The position numbers and the translations under genes are program-made. A stretch of 64,000 nucleotides of DNA from Nymphalis io (taxonomy: Eukaryota > Arthropoda > Insecta > Lepidoptera > Nymphalidae). Under the pieces are notes generated by a model. It searched no databases. It was given only the letters and a program-made list of their open reading frames with translations, and had not been told where the DNA came from. This document shows positions 13,124 to 26,150 of this stretch, one piece after another; positions within the stretch are counted from its first letter, which is position 1; the number at the start of each line of letters is the position of its first letter. The stretch lies in contig NC_065918.1 in assembly GCF_905147045.1 (NCBI RefSeq), forward strand, positions 16,306,001 to 16,370,000, given 5' to 3'.

Positions 13124-13350
13124 TGTGTAGATCGCAGGTTCAAATTCGGACAAGCATAACTGGGTTTTTGATATGTTTTGTGTTTACAATTTATATTATG
13201 GTTAGTGACCCAGAAAAACACCGTGAGGATACCTGGACGTGTGAATTAAATTCAGCCCCACCACCAAACCGCATTGGGATTGGGGAGAAAACCTTCAAAC
13301 CGTTTTCTAAAGAGGAAAGGAAACTGACTTCTGCTTAGCTGTGGGGCATT
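13124..13350 (+). repeat. Diverged SINE, Metulj-related
   Basis: The order matches the Metulj-like element but is strongly diverged: 'cgcaggttcaaattcggac', later 'caccgtgaggatacctg', 'accgcattgggattgggga' and 'ctgtggggcattt'. A 84-codon open frame (13084-13338) over it is not a gene. Confidence 0.6.
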
Positions 13351-13619
13351 TGTTGTAAATAAAGAAATACATACATTTTAATTTATACAAATTTATAATG
13401 TATTCCAAAAAAAAACACGACGCGCTGAAACATATTTTGCATCGTAATTAGCGAAATCGAAACATTTCATTTCTACATTACATGAATTGAAAACGTAAAA
13501 TATTTTATTCCGCATATAACTAAAAAAAAACACTGTTATTATAAAAACGAAAAATCAGTGTCGGTTTGACAATAATATACAATTATCGCAAAATACGAGA
13601 ATCCATTGAAAAATAAAAT

Positions 13620-14640
13620 TTATCGTCCTTTATAATATTATGACAGCGTAATTGCTCGGGATGCCTATCCCAGGACCACCGGGTACAGAGGCCCAATTTA
13701 GAATAGAATAAATGATCACGTCACAAGCGACAATGACGTCAATGAAGTTGTCGCGCTAGACAATATATTTTATATTCAGCGGAAAATAACCCGCGTCGCT
13801 TCGCATTTGGTAAATTTCGACTGCGTTTTTTGCAAGTTATTGTAGCGATTCGGACAGATGTCACGGCCAGGGAATCCAGGATAACAAAGCGCCCCGGGGG
13901 TGCATTGTGCGCCCCCTCGACCTCCCCGCCGACCATTAATACTGACACCTCAACATTCACTCCACTATCAAAATAATATATTAATTTATACAATATATTT
14001 ATAACGCTCTATAACAGCTATCTCTAAATGGTTTTTAATGTCCTCGTTTTATTGGTAATTTATACGTTTTCAGCCGTTCACCCTCTCGGCGGCTATTAGA
14101 GAACGGGGCCGAGTTTTTATTTCAAGTTATTAGTTCGGATGGTTGAGTTTTCGATTGATTATATTAGGTCGAGTTTAACAGGTATAATTTGTGGCCGGCG
14201 AAGCGGGACGCTTCGTCGGGTAAACTTGACGCAGCCGAGTTCGGCATGTGCGGATTTAGATTGAGGTGTCGACGAACGTCGTCGCAGAGACGCGTCAGCG
14301 CGACGAATCAATCAGAGAGTCTCGATAATTGATCGCGTAGACCGCGCCCCCGCGCCCCCGTCCCTTCCATCCCGCACGCTCTCATTAAAGACCTTCTGTT
14401 GTTTGTTCTCCTAATTAAAGCGGAGCTTTATCGGTTTCGGGGTTCTAATTGATACGATTGCGAGAGTTTACGATCGTTGAATGATCGCGTCGTGCTGCGT
14501 CGGTTTGGGTGTAACCGTGACCGCGTCCTCAGCTCCGATTGACTCGTTTAATCCTGGTTTATTGTTTATTTATTTACGATTACCGACGTCCGGACGCGGG
14601 ATATGTCTAATCCAATAATTAGGGGTTTAAGTACTATCTT
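13620..14640. promoter_or_regulatory. Candidate enhancer island in intron
   Basis: About 1 kb of GC-richer unique DNA. Visible motifs include a perfect cAMP-response-type palindrome TGACGTCA at 13734-13741, an ACAAAG Tcf/Sox-type core near 13885, several TAATTA/TAATTG homeodomain cores around 14410-14450, and a forkhead-like TTGTTTATTTATTTAC near 14560. A high-GC patch lies at 13890-13930. No repeat family or coding signal was recognised. Confidence 0.4.
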
Positions 14641-15639
14641 AATTGATAACAATTATTAAACTAAGACGAGACAAAATTATATTATACGTAATCTAATGTT
14701 TTTATACGAAATCTTTACTAATTTTGAACGTAAAATGAAACGTAAGCCATGACGATTCCATTATAATTTACTTATTAACGATAACCAATAAAACTCTAAC
14801 GAGAGAAAACAAACAAGTTAATTTCCAATATCGAACGATTGCGATAAAAACGCGCCGTTAAAAAACTTATTCGATCGGTAATACAATATCACGGGTAATA
14901 AAATAATATTAACCCGCCGAATCGCCTTCACATTGCGAACGAAGTGGAAAATGAGCAATTTTGTTTAAATCACAATCTAGCGATTCCTTGATACCCGTGA
15001 AATTGCCGTAACGATATAAATGTTAAATAAAACGTAAAATAAAATTGTTACGCTTCCACAATCAAATAATTGTAACATACCCAAGAGCCGGCGCCCGTTG
15101 ACGCTCATTTCATAGCTTATTTGGGGGAATGTTTTATTGAAGTTAGCCACGTCGTGCTCTTCGCTGACAAATGTAGACTTTAACATACATGCACTAAGAT
15201 CCAATATCGCGTTCACTGAAACGATTGCGTCACTACCAGCATGAAATGACTCTTTCGTTTCTGTTTTGTCTTTATCCACTTAGTCATTTTTTTTCTACTC
15301 GCTACAATTCACTTTTAGGTTTTGCAAGTCGTGCTCAGTATCATTATTATTTTATAACATGAATAATACAGCACTTTTTAGTTTTAAGGGCACTTACCCT
15401 CGGTTCGCTGTAAACAAAAATGTAATAAATAGCTGAAAGTTTTTATTGTGTTAATATTTTGGGGTTTTTATTAAAGTGACAAAGGGTCGTTAAATATTAT
15501 TTATATTGTTATCTATGGGATATAACTTCATAATGAGTAGACATATTTATATATAATATTTGATATGCGTTTAAGCATTGAGAGGGGCTGTCAATCTTAT
15601 TTATGACCTAATAAGTTGAATATAAATAAATCTATATAA

Positions 15640-16260
15640 TCTACTAGTATCCGCCCGCGGCTTCGCAAGCGTATGAGTTTGTGTCAGTTAGACCCAAGGT
15701 TTTTTTTCTGTGACAATTTGTACGCAAAATTTCTTAATGATTGATTGAGAAGTCAAAACGTATAAGCGTAATAAGCAAATAAAAAAACATTCGCATTTAT
15801 AACATAACTAACGATATATATTTTTAACAAGAATATGAAATTCACGCTTGTCACGTTATTAGTCTTAATTTAGAGTGAGTGAAATAGGCCACTTATGTGA
15901 TAGTGCAGTAACAGTAACAGCCTGTTAATGTCCCACTGCTGGGCTGGCTTTGGAGCTTATTCCACCACGCTGCTCCAATGCGGGTTGGTAGAATACACAT
16001 GTGGCATAATTTCAATGAAATTAGACACATAGGTTTCCTCACGATGTTTTCCTTCACCGTCAAGCACGAGATGAATTATAAACTCAAATTAAGCACATGA
16101 AAAAACAGTGGTGCTTGCCCGGATTTGAACCCACGATCATCGGTTAAGATTCACGCGTTCTAACCACTAGGCCATCTCGACTTATTGTGATAGTATTATG
16201 TAATAAAACCTCCGAATCGCGGTGCATCTTCTGTTACAAGTATTATATTTATTTGTTATA
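15640..16260 (+). repeat. Older repeat interrupted by a SINE
   Basis: The halves at about 15826-15904 and 16186-16260 match the uninterrupted sequence at 46258-46400. Shared text includes 'atgaaattcacgct', 'gagtgaaat' and 'cacttatgtg', and after the gap 'tatgtaat' and 'gcatc'. The SINE at 15916-16184 sits between them. The start near 15648 ('tccgcccgcggcttcg') is a phrase common in lepidopteran repeats. Confidence 0.6.
15916..16184 (-). repeat. Metulj-like SINE with internal deletion
   Basis: This is a near-complete reverse-oriented copy lacking about 30 bases after 'ctgctgggct' (the 'aaggcctcctctccc' region). It is flanked by a 9-base duplication TGTGATAGT at 15896-15904 and 16186-16194. 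Confidence 0.92.
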
Positions 16261-16597
16261 TAGATTTTTCAGTTAGGCATTATGTATAAGACCTCATTTA
16301 TTCATATAGATTATTCTGCAATTATAATTCTCTCTATTAAGGCATCAATAACAGAACGTATTACACAGTTCTGATATTGTTATTCAAATAAGTATTAAAA
16401 CTGTATGTTTATAGCTATGTGTGGTGCAATAATAGTGGACGCCCTTACATGTATTATTTACAAACGCTTTTACGATAGTGTATAATAGTCTGATTACCAC
16501 TTTAATTTTCGTCATAATTTAGACGCTCAGATTGCTCGAAAAGATGCAGAAGGTTATTGTTGCTTAGTTTAGTACCGCAGAACCTACATATATACAT

Positions 16598-16700
16598 AAC
16601 AGGCCGTAAATGTCCCACGGGACCACTGGGAATAGACCTGTTATTTTAAAAATGGAAGCTTATATTATAACTACGCTGTTCTACTGCTGGAAACGAGTCA
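16598..16700 (-). repeat. Decayed Metulj-like fragment
   Basis: It starts 'aacaggccgtaaatgtccca', resembling the terminal block of reverse-oriented copies. It then has 'ggaagcttat' and 'acgctgttctactgctgg', probably eroded body text. Boundaries are uncertain. Confidence 0.5.
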
Positions 16701-17270
16701 TAGTTTCATCCGACAGACGTTGATTTCCGAACGATCACTAGAAAAACTCATGGAAACTATAAGCTGCTAATAGTCATATGAATGTTTGTCATAATAAAAT
16801 CTTAGAATTATTTATTATTAAATAAAATATTGTTGTAAGCACCGCTTCGTTCACGTGACGATGTTATCAGATATAGCTTTAAACTGAAACAAGAGTTTTT
16901 TTATATATTTACGGTTTGAGATATTTATTTCCTAAAAATATTTTAATTTAAATCACTTGCAGAGAAAATTACAAAACAATTAGAAAAAAAATTAAATCGA
17001 ATAGGCGTACATAGTAATACGATGAATGTTACAATAATCTAATAATATCAGTACAGTGCAAACAAGTATGAATATTTTGAGATGTGAAGTAGTAAAAAAA
17101 TATAATGCGTATACAAAGTAATGATAACTAAGGACGGTGGCACATTAGGTTTATCTGATGTTTTTAAATTGGTTTGCGATTATTTATTATGTTGTTAATG
17201 TATAAATATATATAAATTAACTAATTTAATATTAAATAATTATTGTCATATGTAAATTATATTATTAATA

Positions 17271-17527
17271 GCCTGGGACATTTTTCACTCACGGCCATCT
17301 GATCCCAAACTAAGCTTATACAAAGCTTGTGCTATGGAAACCAGACAACTGATATACTACATATACTACTTTTCTTTTGTAAATACATACTTATATAGAT
17401 AATTACACCCAGACTCAGGGTGAACAGACATGTTCATGCACACAAATGTCTGCCCTGGGTGGGAATCGAACCCACAACCTTCGGCGTGAAAGGCAAGTAT
17501 CTACCAACTACGCCAACCAGCTCGTCT
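17271..17527 (-). repeat. tRNA-derived SINE (family B)
   Basis: On the minus strand a tRNA-like head reads 'gctggttggcgtagttggta' with B box 'gtgggttcgattcccac'. Next comes a body with 'acatttgtgtgcatgaac' and 'ctgagtctgggtgtaatta', ending in 'ttgggatcagatggccgtg'. I recognise this as a widespread lepidopteran SINE. The tRNA-like part looks well preserved, but the attached body shows it is not a tRNA gene. Confidence 0.85.
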
Positions 17528-17559
17528 ACTGGTGGAAACGAGTATGAGTAGAACGTATT

Positions 17560-20500
17560 AAATATAATAAATATACATTAATAGTATACGCTGGTACATT
17601 ATTATTATCTTAGTATACCTACATAGAATATTATTTTAGTATCTATTTTACATAAGGTATATCTATAAGTAACATTGTTTTAAGTTAGGAGTAGTGTAGT
17701 GTTATTACGTATCATATTATATTAGTTACAACTTTGTTTATTTAGATTAATTTTATATATTATTAAATTGAATTTTAAGAAGAATCCTTTAAAATGTGGC
17801 TTTTAAGATATTTTTTAAAATTATGAAGCGATTTTATATCTTTGATATCCTTCGGCAAATTGTTGTGGGATCGATTCAAAAAAAATACTTTTCTTGTCGT
17901 AGTTTGTCCTTGATGAGCCTAAACATATGTTATTACATTTCTAGTCATTCGTTTATGAATTTTTTTTTTCGTGAAAGTAATTTGAGTGTCTTTTGTTAGG
18001 ATTTTTCTAATATGAAAGCAGGTGTTATATTTATAGATTTGAGTTAGGTTCATAGTTTTGTATCCTTATAAATGTTTATAGTAGGTGTTAAGTCATAAAT
18101 TATCAGACTTAATCATTAATAGCAAGAGTTTTCCTATATTCAAAAAACGTGTAATGGAAAATGTGCAAAATAATTTATAAGTTAATGTAACCCCTACCTA
18201 AACATGTTTGTGTAATATAACTACCCGCAACATTTTATCTCACTGTATATAATTCATAAGGCAGACTTTTAAATGTACCCTCAGGCAAAATTATTGTAAT
18301 TTCTTATTATAAGTGAACTTTTGTGTTCTTTATGAGAAATAAATGTCTTTAAACCGAAGTCGTTGTATTTAAATAGTCTTTATTAGTCTATTTTGTGTTG
18401 TTTGTAATTTTTGTAGATTGGTTTTGGCTGCAGAACCCCAAATATCAATTAGATAGTCCAAATGTGGTTTAGCTAACGAATTATAGATAGTATAACATAC
18501 ACTTTTCGGAAGGCATCGTATTATACCTCGCACAGCACTTTGTCAATATGAGGTTTCCACGCAAGCATTATCTAGGACTAAACCGAGATATTTATGTGTA
18601 TTGAGCCTTTTTATGAATTCCCCGTTAATTGACAGGGGTTTGAAGTTGCCTATCTTTTTGTTTTTTTGCAGCAAAAATTATGTAAGTTGTTTTAGACGCA
18701 TCGATAGTCAGTAAGTTTGATTGGAGCCAGGCATTCAAAGTATCTAAATCTTATTGAGCTTGATGACCTACAGCATCTATTGAATTACCATAGTAGAACA
18801 GACTAGTATCATCAGAATATAAGGTAAGGTTTATTCTAATCTCATGTATAATATTTATATAAATTAGGAACAGTAATGGGTCTAAGATTGAGCCTGGGGA
18901 ACGCCGAAAGTGATCATTTCTGGCCTACTTTGGTGATTATCCAGGTGAACAATCAGCATCCTATTTGTTAAGTATGACCTGATGTGCCTTCATAAAAAGA
19001 TTTTATGGCTCACTGTGTCGAATGCCTTTTTTATGTCTATAAATATTCCTAAGGCTATTTTCCTTTTATCGGTGTTAAGTCTTATATTTGTCACTGGATC
19101 GACAGCAGCTGATACATTATTCGATTTTGATCTGAAGCCATACTGTTTCTCGTAAAGATAGTGGAATTCAGAAATTTATTGAGCCGGGTATGTAGTGCTT
19201 TTTCAATTATTTTTGATATCACCGGTAGCATCGATATAGGACGGTAATTGCTAGGATCCATTTTGTTTCCTGGTTTAAATAAAGGACGAACTTTGGCGAT
19301 TTTCAGCTCATCAGGGAATAAGCCGAGATGGCCCAGTGGTTAGAACGCGTGAATCTTATCCGATGATCGTGGGTTCAAAACCGGGCAAGCACCACTGTAT
19401 TTTCATGTGTTTAATTTGTGATTATAATTCATCTCGTACTTAATGGTGAAGGAAAACATCGTGAGGAAACCTGCATGTGTATAATTTCATTGAAATTCTG
19501 CCACATGTGTATTCTACCAACCCGCATTGGAGCAGCGTGGTGGAATAAGCTCCACAACCTTCTCCTCAAAAGGGAGAGGAGGCCTTAGCCCAGCAGTGGA
19601 ACATTAACAGGCTGTTACTGTTAATGTTAGGGAATCTCTCAGTTAAAAATTTATTAAAACCGTTGATTAAATTCTCTGCTATAACATTTTTTTAAAGATT
19701 TAATAACTTTTGTCGTGATTCTATCCACTCCTGAGCTGGTATTTGAGTCAAATTTATTTATAATATTTAATGATTCTCGTATTGTGATTGGTTCTAATTT
19801 TGTTAGCTGTTTGTCTTTGCTTATTGATTTGCACATTGTAATTATATATGTTAAATTATTATGAAATTTAGAGGGAATTTTATTGGCATGTTCACTCCCT
19901 GTTGTGGAGAAAAATGTTTGTCATTTTTTTTCCTTAATATCGGTCAACATAGAAGTTGATTGTAGTTTTGACGGTATATATAATTGCTATCGTTTTTATT
20001 GCGAGTTAAATTATTAAGAAGCTGCCACATTTTTAAGATATTCTTTTGTTAATTTTTAAAAATTATTGTAATAATATTGTCAATATTTAGCTGATTATAT
20101 GTTTGTGAAAACAGTGCTTCTTTGCTGCTTAAACTCCTTCAATAGCTTTTTGTCTTCAGGTGCTTGCTTTAGGTCATGCCACAGTTAATTTTTTTTATTT
20201 ATTGATGTGATTAAATTTTTATTTATCCATTCCTTACATGATAGATTTAATACTTTAGTTTATATTATTTTATTACTAGCGATTTCATTCTGTAATAAGG
20301 CTTGTAATCCTCATATTCCATTTTTCGTAATCTTCGTTACCAATAATATTTTTAAATGACTTCACGAGATTCGTGTAGTTTATTGATTCATATTGATTTT
20401 ATACGCTCTGGTTCTGATCTTTTAATCTCGAGGTACAAATGTTTGTGGTCAGATAAAGCGGATTCAATAACAGTTAGGTGAAAAGTGTTTTCAGTTAAAT

Positions 20501-20840
20501 TTGTACTCATGTGGTCCAGGATCGTTTTTGACGATGTTGTTTCCCGGGTACAATATTAATTGCTGATTTTATTGAGGATTTTAATAATATTTTTCTTGGA
20601 AGATATTTTATAGTTCTGAACTAATTTTTCTTTGCTGAGTAGATTCAAATTAAAATCACCAAACATTATAACACGGTCTCCTTTATTAAGAAATTGATTT
20701 TAGTTTTCAAGAAAGAAAAAATCATGGAAGCTAGCCGTAGGTTGTTTATAGACGACACCGACGTCAAGGGAAAGTGTTTCTAAATGTACCCTGGCATTGC
20801 TACTAAATTGGAAGAAATTTTCGATAATAATCTTATTTTA
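17560..20840 (-). mobile_element. Decayed APE-type non-LTR retrotransposon (LINE)
   Basis: Read on the minus strand, fragments of a LINE polyprotein occur in the expected order. The endonuclease part has a GDFN motif (about 20644-20667) and an SDH motif (about 20442-20459). The reverse transcriptase start has SSGVDRIT (in 19654-19836). After an inserted SINE come VRPLFKPGNK and NYRPISMLP (about 19200-19310), FIDIKKAFDT carrying catalytic motif A (about 19017-19046), YSDD at 18801-18822, and a C-terminal LPKDIKDIKSL segment (about 17790-17850). This order (APE endonuclease, then RT) fits Jockey/CR1-like clades. Stops (for example near 18990) and frameshifts break the frame, so it cannot be autonomous. 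It lies antisense within the mirr intron. Both ends are estimates. Confidence 0.88.
19322..19619 (+). repeat. Metulj-like SINE nested in the LINE
   Basis: Full-length copy starting 'gccgagatggcccagtggtt' and ending 'caggctgttac'. A 7-base duplication AGGGAAT flanks it at 19313-19319 and 19629-19635. The LINE reading frame on the minus strand continues across the insertion when the SINE and one duplicate are ignored, so the SINE landed after the LINE. Confidence 0.93.
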
Positions 20841-21599
20841 TTGATATTCTTTATTCTACCCTAAAAATATCGTAAGGAAATTAATAAGTGCCCAAACAAA
20901 CTATCACAATGAAAATAATAAACGTAGAGATTGAGCGTAAGTCCGTGTGTGCAATACAAAACACAATAGTTGAAAAAAACTTACCTTCATATAAAATTCA
21001 TTAGACATATATAATACGAACAAATTAATTTTGTGTGGAACTTAAGTTTATCTAAAAACGTCGCTTAAAATCACACAACTTTAATCGCTTTTGTTGGGGT
21101 TAAAGACATTTATTCAAATTAGAACTTCGAATGAATTTCGAATTAAAATTAAGACGTTTTTTTTTTAATATTCATTTCGTAACATGTGATTATATGTTAT
21201 CCGACAGCGTGTAAAAATGTAAATGTATATATACAAGTTTTTTTACGATTAAATATGTTAATTCTATTATCAGAAGAAACAAAATAAAACAAACCCTTAA
21301 TGAATTTACATCAGCGTGCAATTTATTTTTGGATTTGAGAATTATTTTTTTCTTTAAGAAATTTTTTTCGTAATCGAAATTATGTTTTGATAAATAACAA
21401 TGTAAAAAAGTTGCAAATTTAATGCTTAAAACAATATTACTTTTTAATTATGTCATTTAAAAAAAATATACGAGCCTTTATTCTTAAAAATAAAATATGT
21501 ACATATAATTTAATTTAGTTTTATAGTTTAAAAGTCAAAAACAATAATTAAACAAAAAATTATAATAATAATGTATTTAACAAATTTCTGTAGATAGGT

Positions 21600-23230
21600 A
21601 TCTCTTGATCAAAGGCTTACCTATGATCCCAAAGTACCAAGTCACATCAAACCAGCACTTGGCGCAAACACGAAAAGGCTTCATTATACGCAGTTTATGA
21701 AGCAGAAAATGCATACAATGGAGCTAGTAAAACGACCCTTAACTGCCAGTCGGCCAGTCCTGCCAGATTTGGATGATGAGTGGCACAGATTTGGCATTGG
21801 CACCGACGGCGCGGCGCCTTCTCTCGGCGCCTGCGAGGGTGCTTTATGAACCGTCAAATAACTTATCACCGATTTAATGCAATGAAATTGTGATTACCGC
21901 TCTGATCATTTCAAATTTGATTTTTTATTCCGACCAAGAATCATTAATCGATTTTTAATTTTGAAAAAAAACATTTTATTATTGACGTTCCTTTTAACGA
22001 ACTTTGAAGCAGTGTAATTTTGTAGACTTTTAATTTTTAATAAATTAATTAGATGAATATTTAAAGTCAATTAATCATTCATTAATGAATTAATAAAATT
22101 AATTAATTTTATCGTTATACAAAATATTTAAAAAAAAATACTAACAATGAGTCTGAACCCATCTTATTCGAATTCAAGTTGACAAATTCTGCAACGACGT
22201 TTGTTTATAAATCTAGCGAGCCGTGTGAATAACGCTAATAGTGGGGCCGGCCCCTTCGTACTGTTTATATTTATTTGGGGCCGTAATAAAGCCTCTGGCG
22301 CGCTGACTCGAAAACTGTGCAGAATCGATTAAAACATTGTTAGATGCAGTCTTACGGAAGTGGGGTCAGGATAAGATTTTTAAAGGTTAATAAATGAGGT
22401 TTATCGCACTGTCAAATGGATATAACCACTTAATATCTGTGGCAGTCATTAATAGAGCCTTAAATGCATAAATAATGGAGTTTACGTGGTCCGGAACGCG
22501 CGTTCTGTGTTGATTGTTGATGTATTATTTTATAGTTATTTAAGAAGTACTGACTTATTTACTTATTACTTTATATTTACATATATTTTAACTACATATA
22601 TACTATATATTACAAATGCATTTATATAATTAGGTATTCTGTTATTATACATGTATTGTTGTAAATTTTTATGTTTGTTTGAATACGACATTTCCTTATT
22701 GGTGATTAAATATTATATATAAAAAATGATAACTTACTTAATAGGTACAAAAATATAATCATACATAATAATGTCTGTCATAACATAATATAAAAAACTT
22801 TATCGAAATATAATCAATCGATTAGGAAAATCTACATACAATAAAATAATGAAAACATCATAATCACATTTCCTGCTATGATTAACATCATGACTGTGAT
22901 GATGCGCCTTTTTATTAGCCGAACTTACTCAGGCGGGCACGTGGCCATGACGCAAGGGACTCCATCCCTCATAGTTAGGGCATGTCATGACCACGAGGAG
23001 CAAGTTTTTATCACGACCCACAAAAGAGTTGCGAATTTGTCACTGGCTTATTTTGGGGGACAATGATTTAAATTAATGATGCAGTCGCGAAATCGGGGAA
23101 ATACCATTTTTCACGATTAGAAGTGAAATTCCATCACAATGAGAAAAACTACACTTCATATTGTTTAATCTTAACTAATGGGATCTTGGTGAGAGGGACC
23201 GGTGTGTTCCCGAGGGGTTTACGTGAATAT
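21600..23230. promoter_or_regulatory. Scattered unique islands in intron
   Basis: Three short GC-richer, non-repetitive patches stand out at about 21640-21860, 22180-22330 and 22860-23230, separated by AT-rich filler. The first contains an octamer-like ATGCATA. No coding potential or repeat identity was seen. Regulatory function is only suggested by location and composition. Confidence 0.25.
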
Positions 23231-24048
23231 TTCTATATTTTAACACGTCTTATAAGGGAATACTTGTAGGATTCATGTTTCGTTGTCGGTACAAATACTT
23301 CTCTTACCTTGTTTTGACGAATAATTGTTCGAAATTCAAACGTAGGCTAATTTATTTGGGAAGTTTGCTATAAACGTTTTTACAATAATAGCTGACCATG
23401 TCAGACGTTGACTTGCTGAACATAAACACATATCTAATTAATAATGTACAGCTAGTGTCAAATTGTTCAAAGTGTTTGTTAATTTTTGATGGAATGAGGA
23501 AATCACACAGTACATACGTACTATGAATACTAAAAACAACGCTCCTCGTTTGGACTGCAATGTAAAATATGTATAAACGAATATTATAGCGTTATACGTT
23601 TATGTATTGAATATGAGTAACCCTTTGAGCACGCCGCTTAAATGAGACAGCATTGATTAATAGGAAAATTAACACATTTTTGTAGTTTCCTACCTATAGA
23701 GGCATATTTTCGTAAAATTCAAAGACCCCGAGGCATATTCAATACCACGGTCATAAAAAAACCATAAGTATTTTAAATCTCTTTCTTTTTTTAAAGTAAA
23801 ATAAATATTATATATTTCTTGTAAACGACGTCAATTCTTCACGAAAAACAAACAATTATATTTTATTATGAATAGCCAGTAACCTGTGACTTTAAATTCT
23901 ACTAGTAATTATGTGTTATTTCTTTAACTATCTAAATAGCATAATAACTCAACGTATTTATAATATAAAATTGTTTATAATTATATAATACTTTAATTTT
24001 GACTTAACTTTCTTGTTTATTTAATTTTAATATAGTTAATTACATATT

Positions 24049-24070
24049 TTATATTGTATATACAATATAA
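24049..24070. repeat. 22-base perfect palindrome
   Basis: The sequence centred on 24059/24060 reads identically on both strands over 22 bases (core ATATTGTATATACAATAT). It lies in AT-rich DNA, where palindromes are easier to form by chance. Confidence 0.8.
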
Positions 24071-25410
24071 GAAATATATAAAACAGTTCCTTTTTCCAGT
24101 TATTTTTTTTTCAATTTCAACAAAACTAACAAACTGACAATGAAGCAATCGAATAAGTACATAATCTATTGAGTTTTTTTCGCTCATTCATTCTCTAGTC
24201 TGTGGTTTTTGTTTTCGAACGGGTGGTAGATTTTTTGACAATCAATAAATACCTAATTCTAATCTATAATGCAAAGGTGTTTGACTTTGACTTTTATCCT
24301 CAAATTTTTAATTAATGGGCGTATATGGTGAACGCCTGTCACCATTAAAGCGCGCGATTATTATTTTTAGCAGACAGCTGTTACGCAAAATATATTACAA
24401 AACAATTGTTTGAAAATTAGAACATACAATTTTACTAAGAGACTTATTAAATCTCTAATTTATTACGTCTGAAGATATTTAGAAGTTATTTATTAATGTT
24501 GTAAGCTGCCACTTGGAATTGTAGTAGTCTTTTGTAATGCCGTCAGTCTGTTTAACGGATATTATATTATGATACAATAGTCGTGATTACAACGCTGTTA
24601 CATTGTTTTATAATTTGATATCGCTTCTAAAATTAGCTTAAGTGACAGTGAAGTGAAAAAATTATTATGTGGAACACGATAAACATGAAACATTTTTTTT
24701 TTTTTTGACTAAGAAAAAAGAACTGTCACTTATCGACACTTGAGTTTTGACTCCGAGATTTTTCGTTAGTTCTAAAAACAACAATACGCGTCACTTATCT
24801 TTATTTTTTCGATCAATCGAAATTATTCCAAATTCAAAAAATTATTAAACATTTATACTTCAACTTCACATTAAATTTTTACGTACTTTTTAAAATAACA
24901 TAATTTTATTTTTATCGAAACAAAAATATTTTTAGACGGATCAATGAGAATTTCACTATTTATATATGTATCGTTCTTTAGATTATACGTTCTTAATATT
25001 TTCTCTTCATCTTTTTTTTTTGTCATAGTTTTAAACATTCTTCCAGTGCAATTTCAAAGTACATAATAAGCTATAATTTGTCGTTGTTATAAACAAACGG
25101 ATATCGGTTATAGTTAGGGTAAAAATATATATTATCCTACTATGCTAATACAGTATTTAATGACGCTTTGCGACTTGACCGTCTTATTAGTAAGTGTGGA
25201 ATTGACACTAATTTGTAATATGATGTTCCTTTCTAGCTTATACTGTAACTCGTGTTATAGATAGGGACGGCGGGGGCACAAAATGGCAGCTTAAATGTTT
25301 AACGTCATCTGATTATTAAGTAATTTTATGATTATAACGTTTATTTTTGTTTAATTTTAAATTGATTAATATTTTTTTATTTTAATTTATTATTATATTT
25401 ATATCATGCG

Positions 25411-25460
25411 TTTTGTATTTTTTTTATATGAATAAAATATTCATATGAAAAAATACAAAA
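25411..25460. repeat. Imperfect inverted repeat (hairpin)
   Basis: Arms of about 21 bases, starting 'ttttgtatttttt' and ending 'aaaaaatacaaaa', surround a short A/T spacer near 25433-25439. The arms differ by about one base. It may be a remnant of a small inverted-repeat element; no target duplication was identified. Confidence 0.7.
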
Positions 25461-25789
25461 CTATTCAGTTCGTCATATTTTACACAAAATCTATAAATAG
25501 CTTTTATAAGAATAAAATCATATTTATACCTAAATGCATAAAAAGCGAGACGAGATGGAGAAGAGACGAGAGAAGGCATATTTGAATGACATACCTTTAC
25601 ATTATATTAATGTAAGTTATACCTTTATTTAAACATGAGTTATTACCATCGGCAACATAACGATAAAAATTGTTTTTATTTCTTTAGTTAATTATTTATT
25701 TGAACCTCTGAACGTTTAAATATAATAAACAACTGAACAATGAGAAATTCTACAACGCAATCTATCGATTTTCCAATCCGCAACAAACG

Positions 25790-26150
25790 ACATCAAATGA
25801 TCGAGGTGCGAAAGAGGGTGGGATAACAATGCATCCTCACTCAAAACCGGGGTAAGCAAATGTATAGAGACGTAGAGCTCGTTCCGAACACCACTCCATA
25901 TTCAGGATACCTTACTTATAAAGGACCAAGGGGCTCCGGAGACAAGGGATTCATTCCCGGGACAAATCATTCACACTTTTAATTTAGTTGCTCCTAATGT
26001 ATGCGAATAACTCCAAGGGCTGTATAAACCGACCCTCTTATTCACTACGGTTAAACAGCTATCACACATAGGGTGCGTAGAACTTAATAGTTCGCCCCCC
26101 CTGCGGCCCCTCTGGCCCCTCTGGCCCTCTCCCTGGTACATACATTATGC
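25790..26150. promoter_or_regulatory. Candidate regulatory island
   Basis: Unique, GC-richer block about 1.1 kb before the next mirr exon. It contains C-rich repeats of 'ggcccctct' near 26105-26125 and a TTAATTAAA-like flank. No coding or repeat identity. Confidence 0.25.

Noticed and set aside
17445..17527. Minus-strand tRNA gene
   Set aside because: The A and B boxes look good, but the sequence is followed by a conserved SINE body, so it is the head of a retroposon, not a functional tRNA gene.
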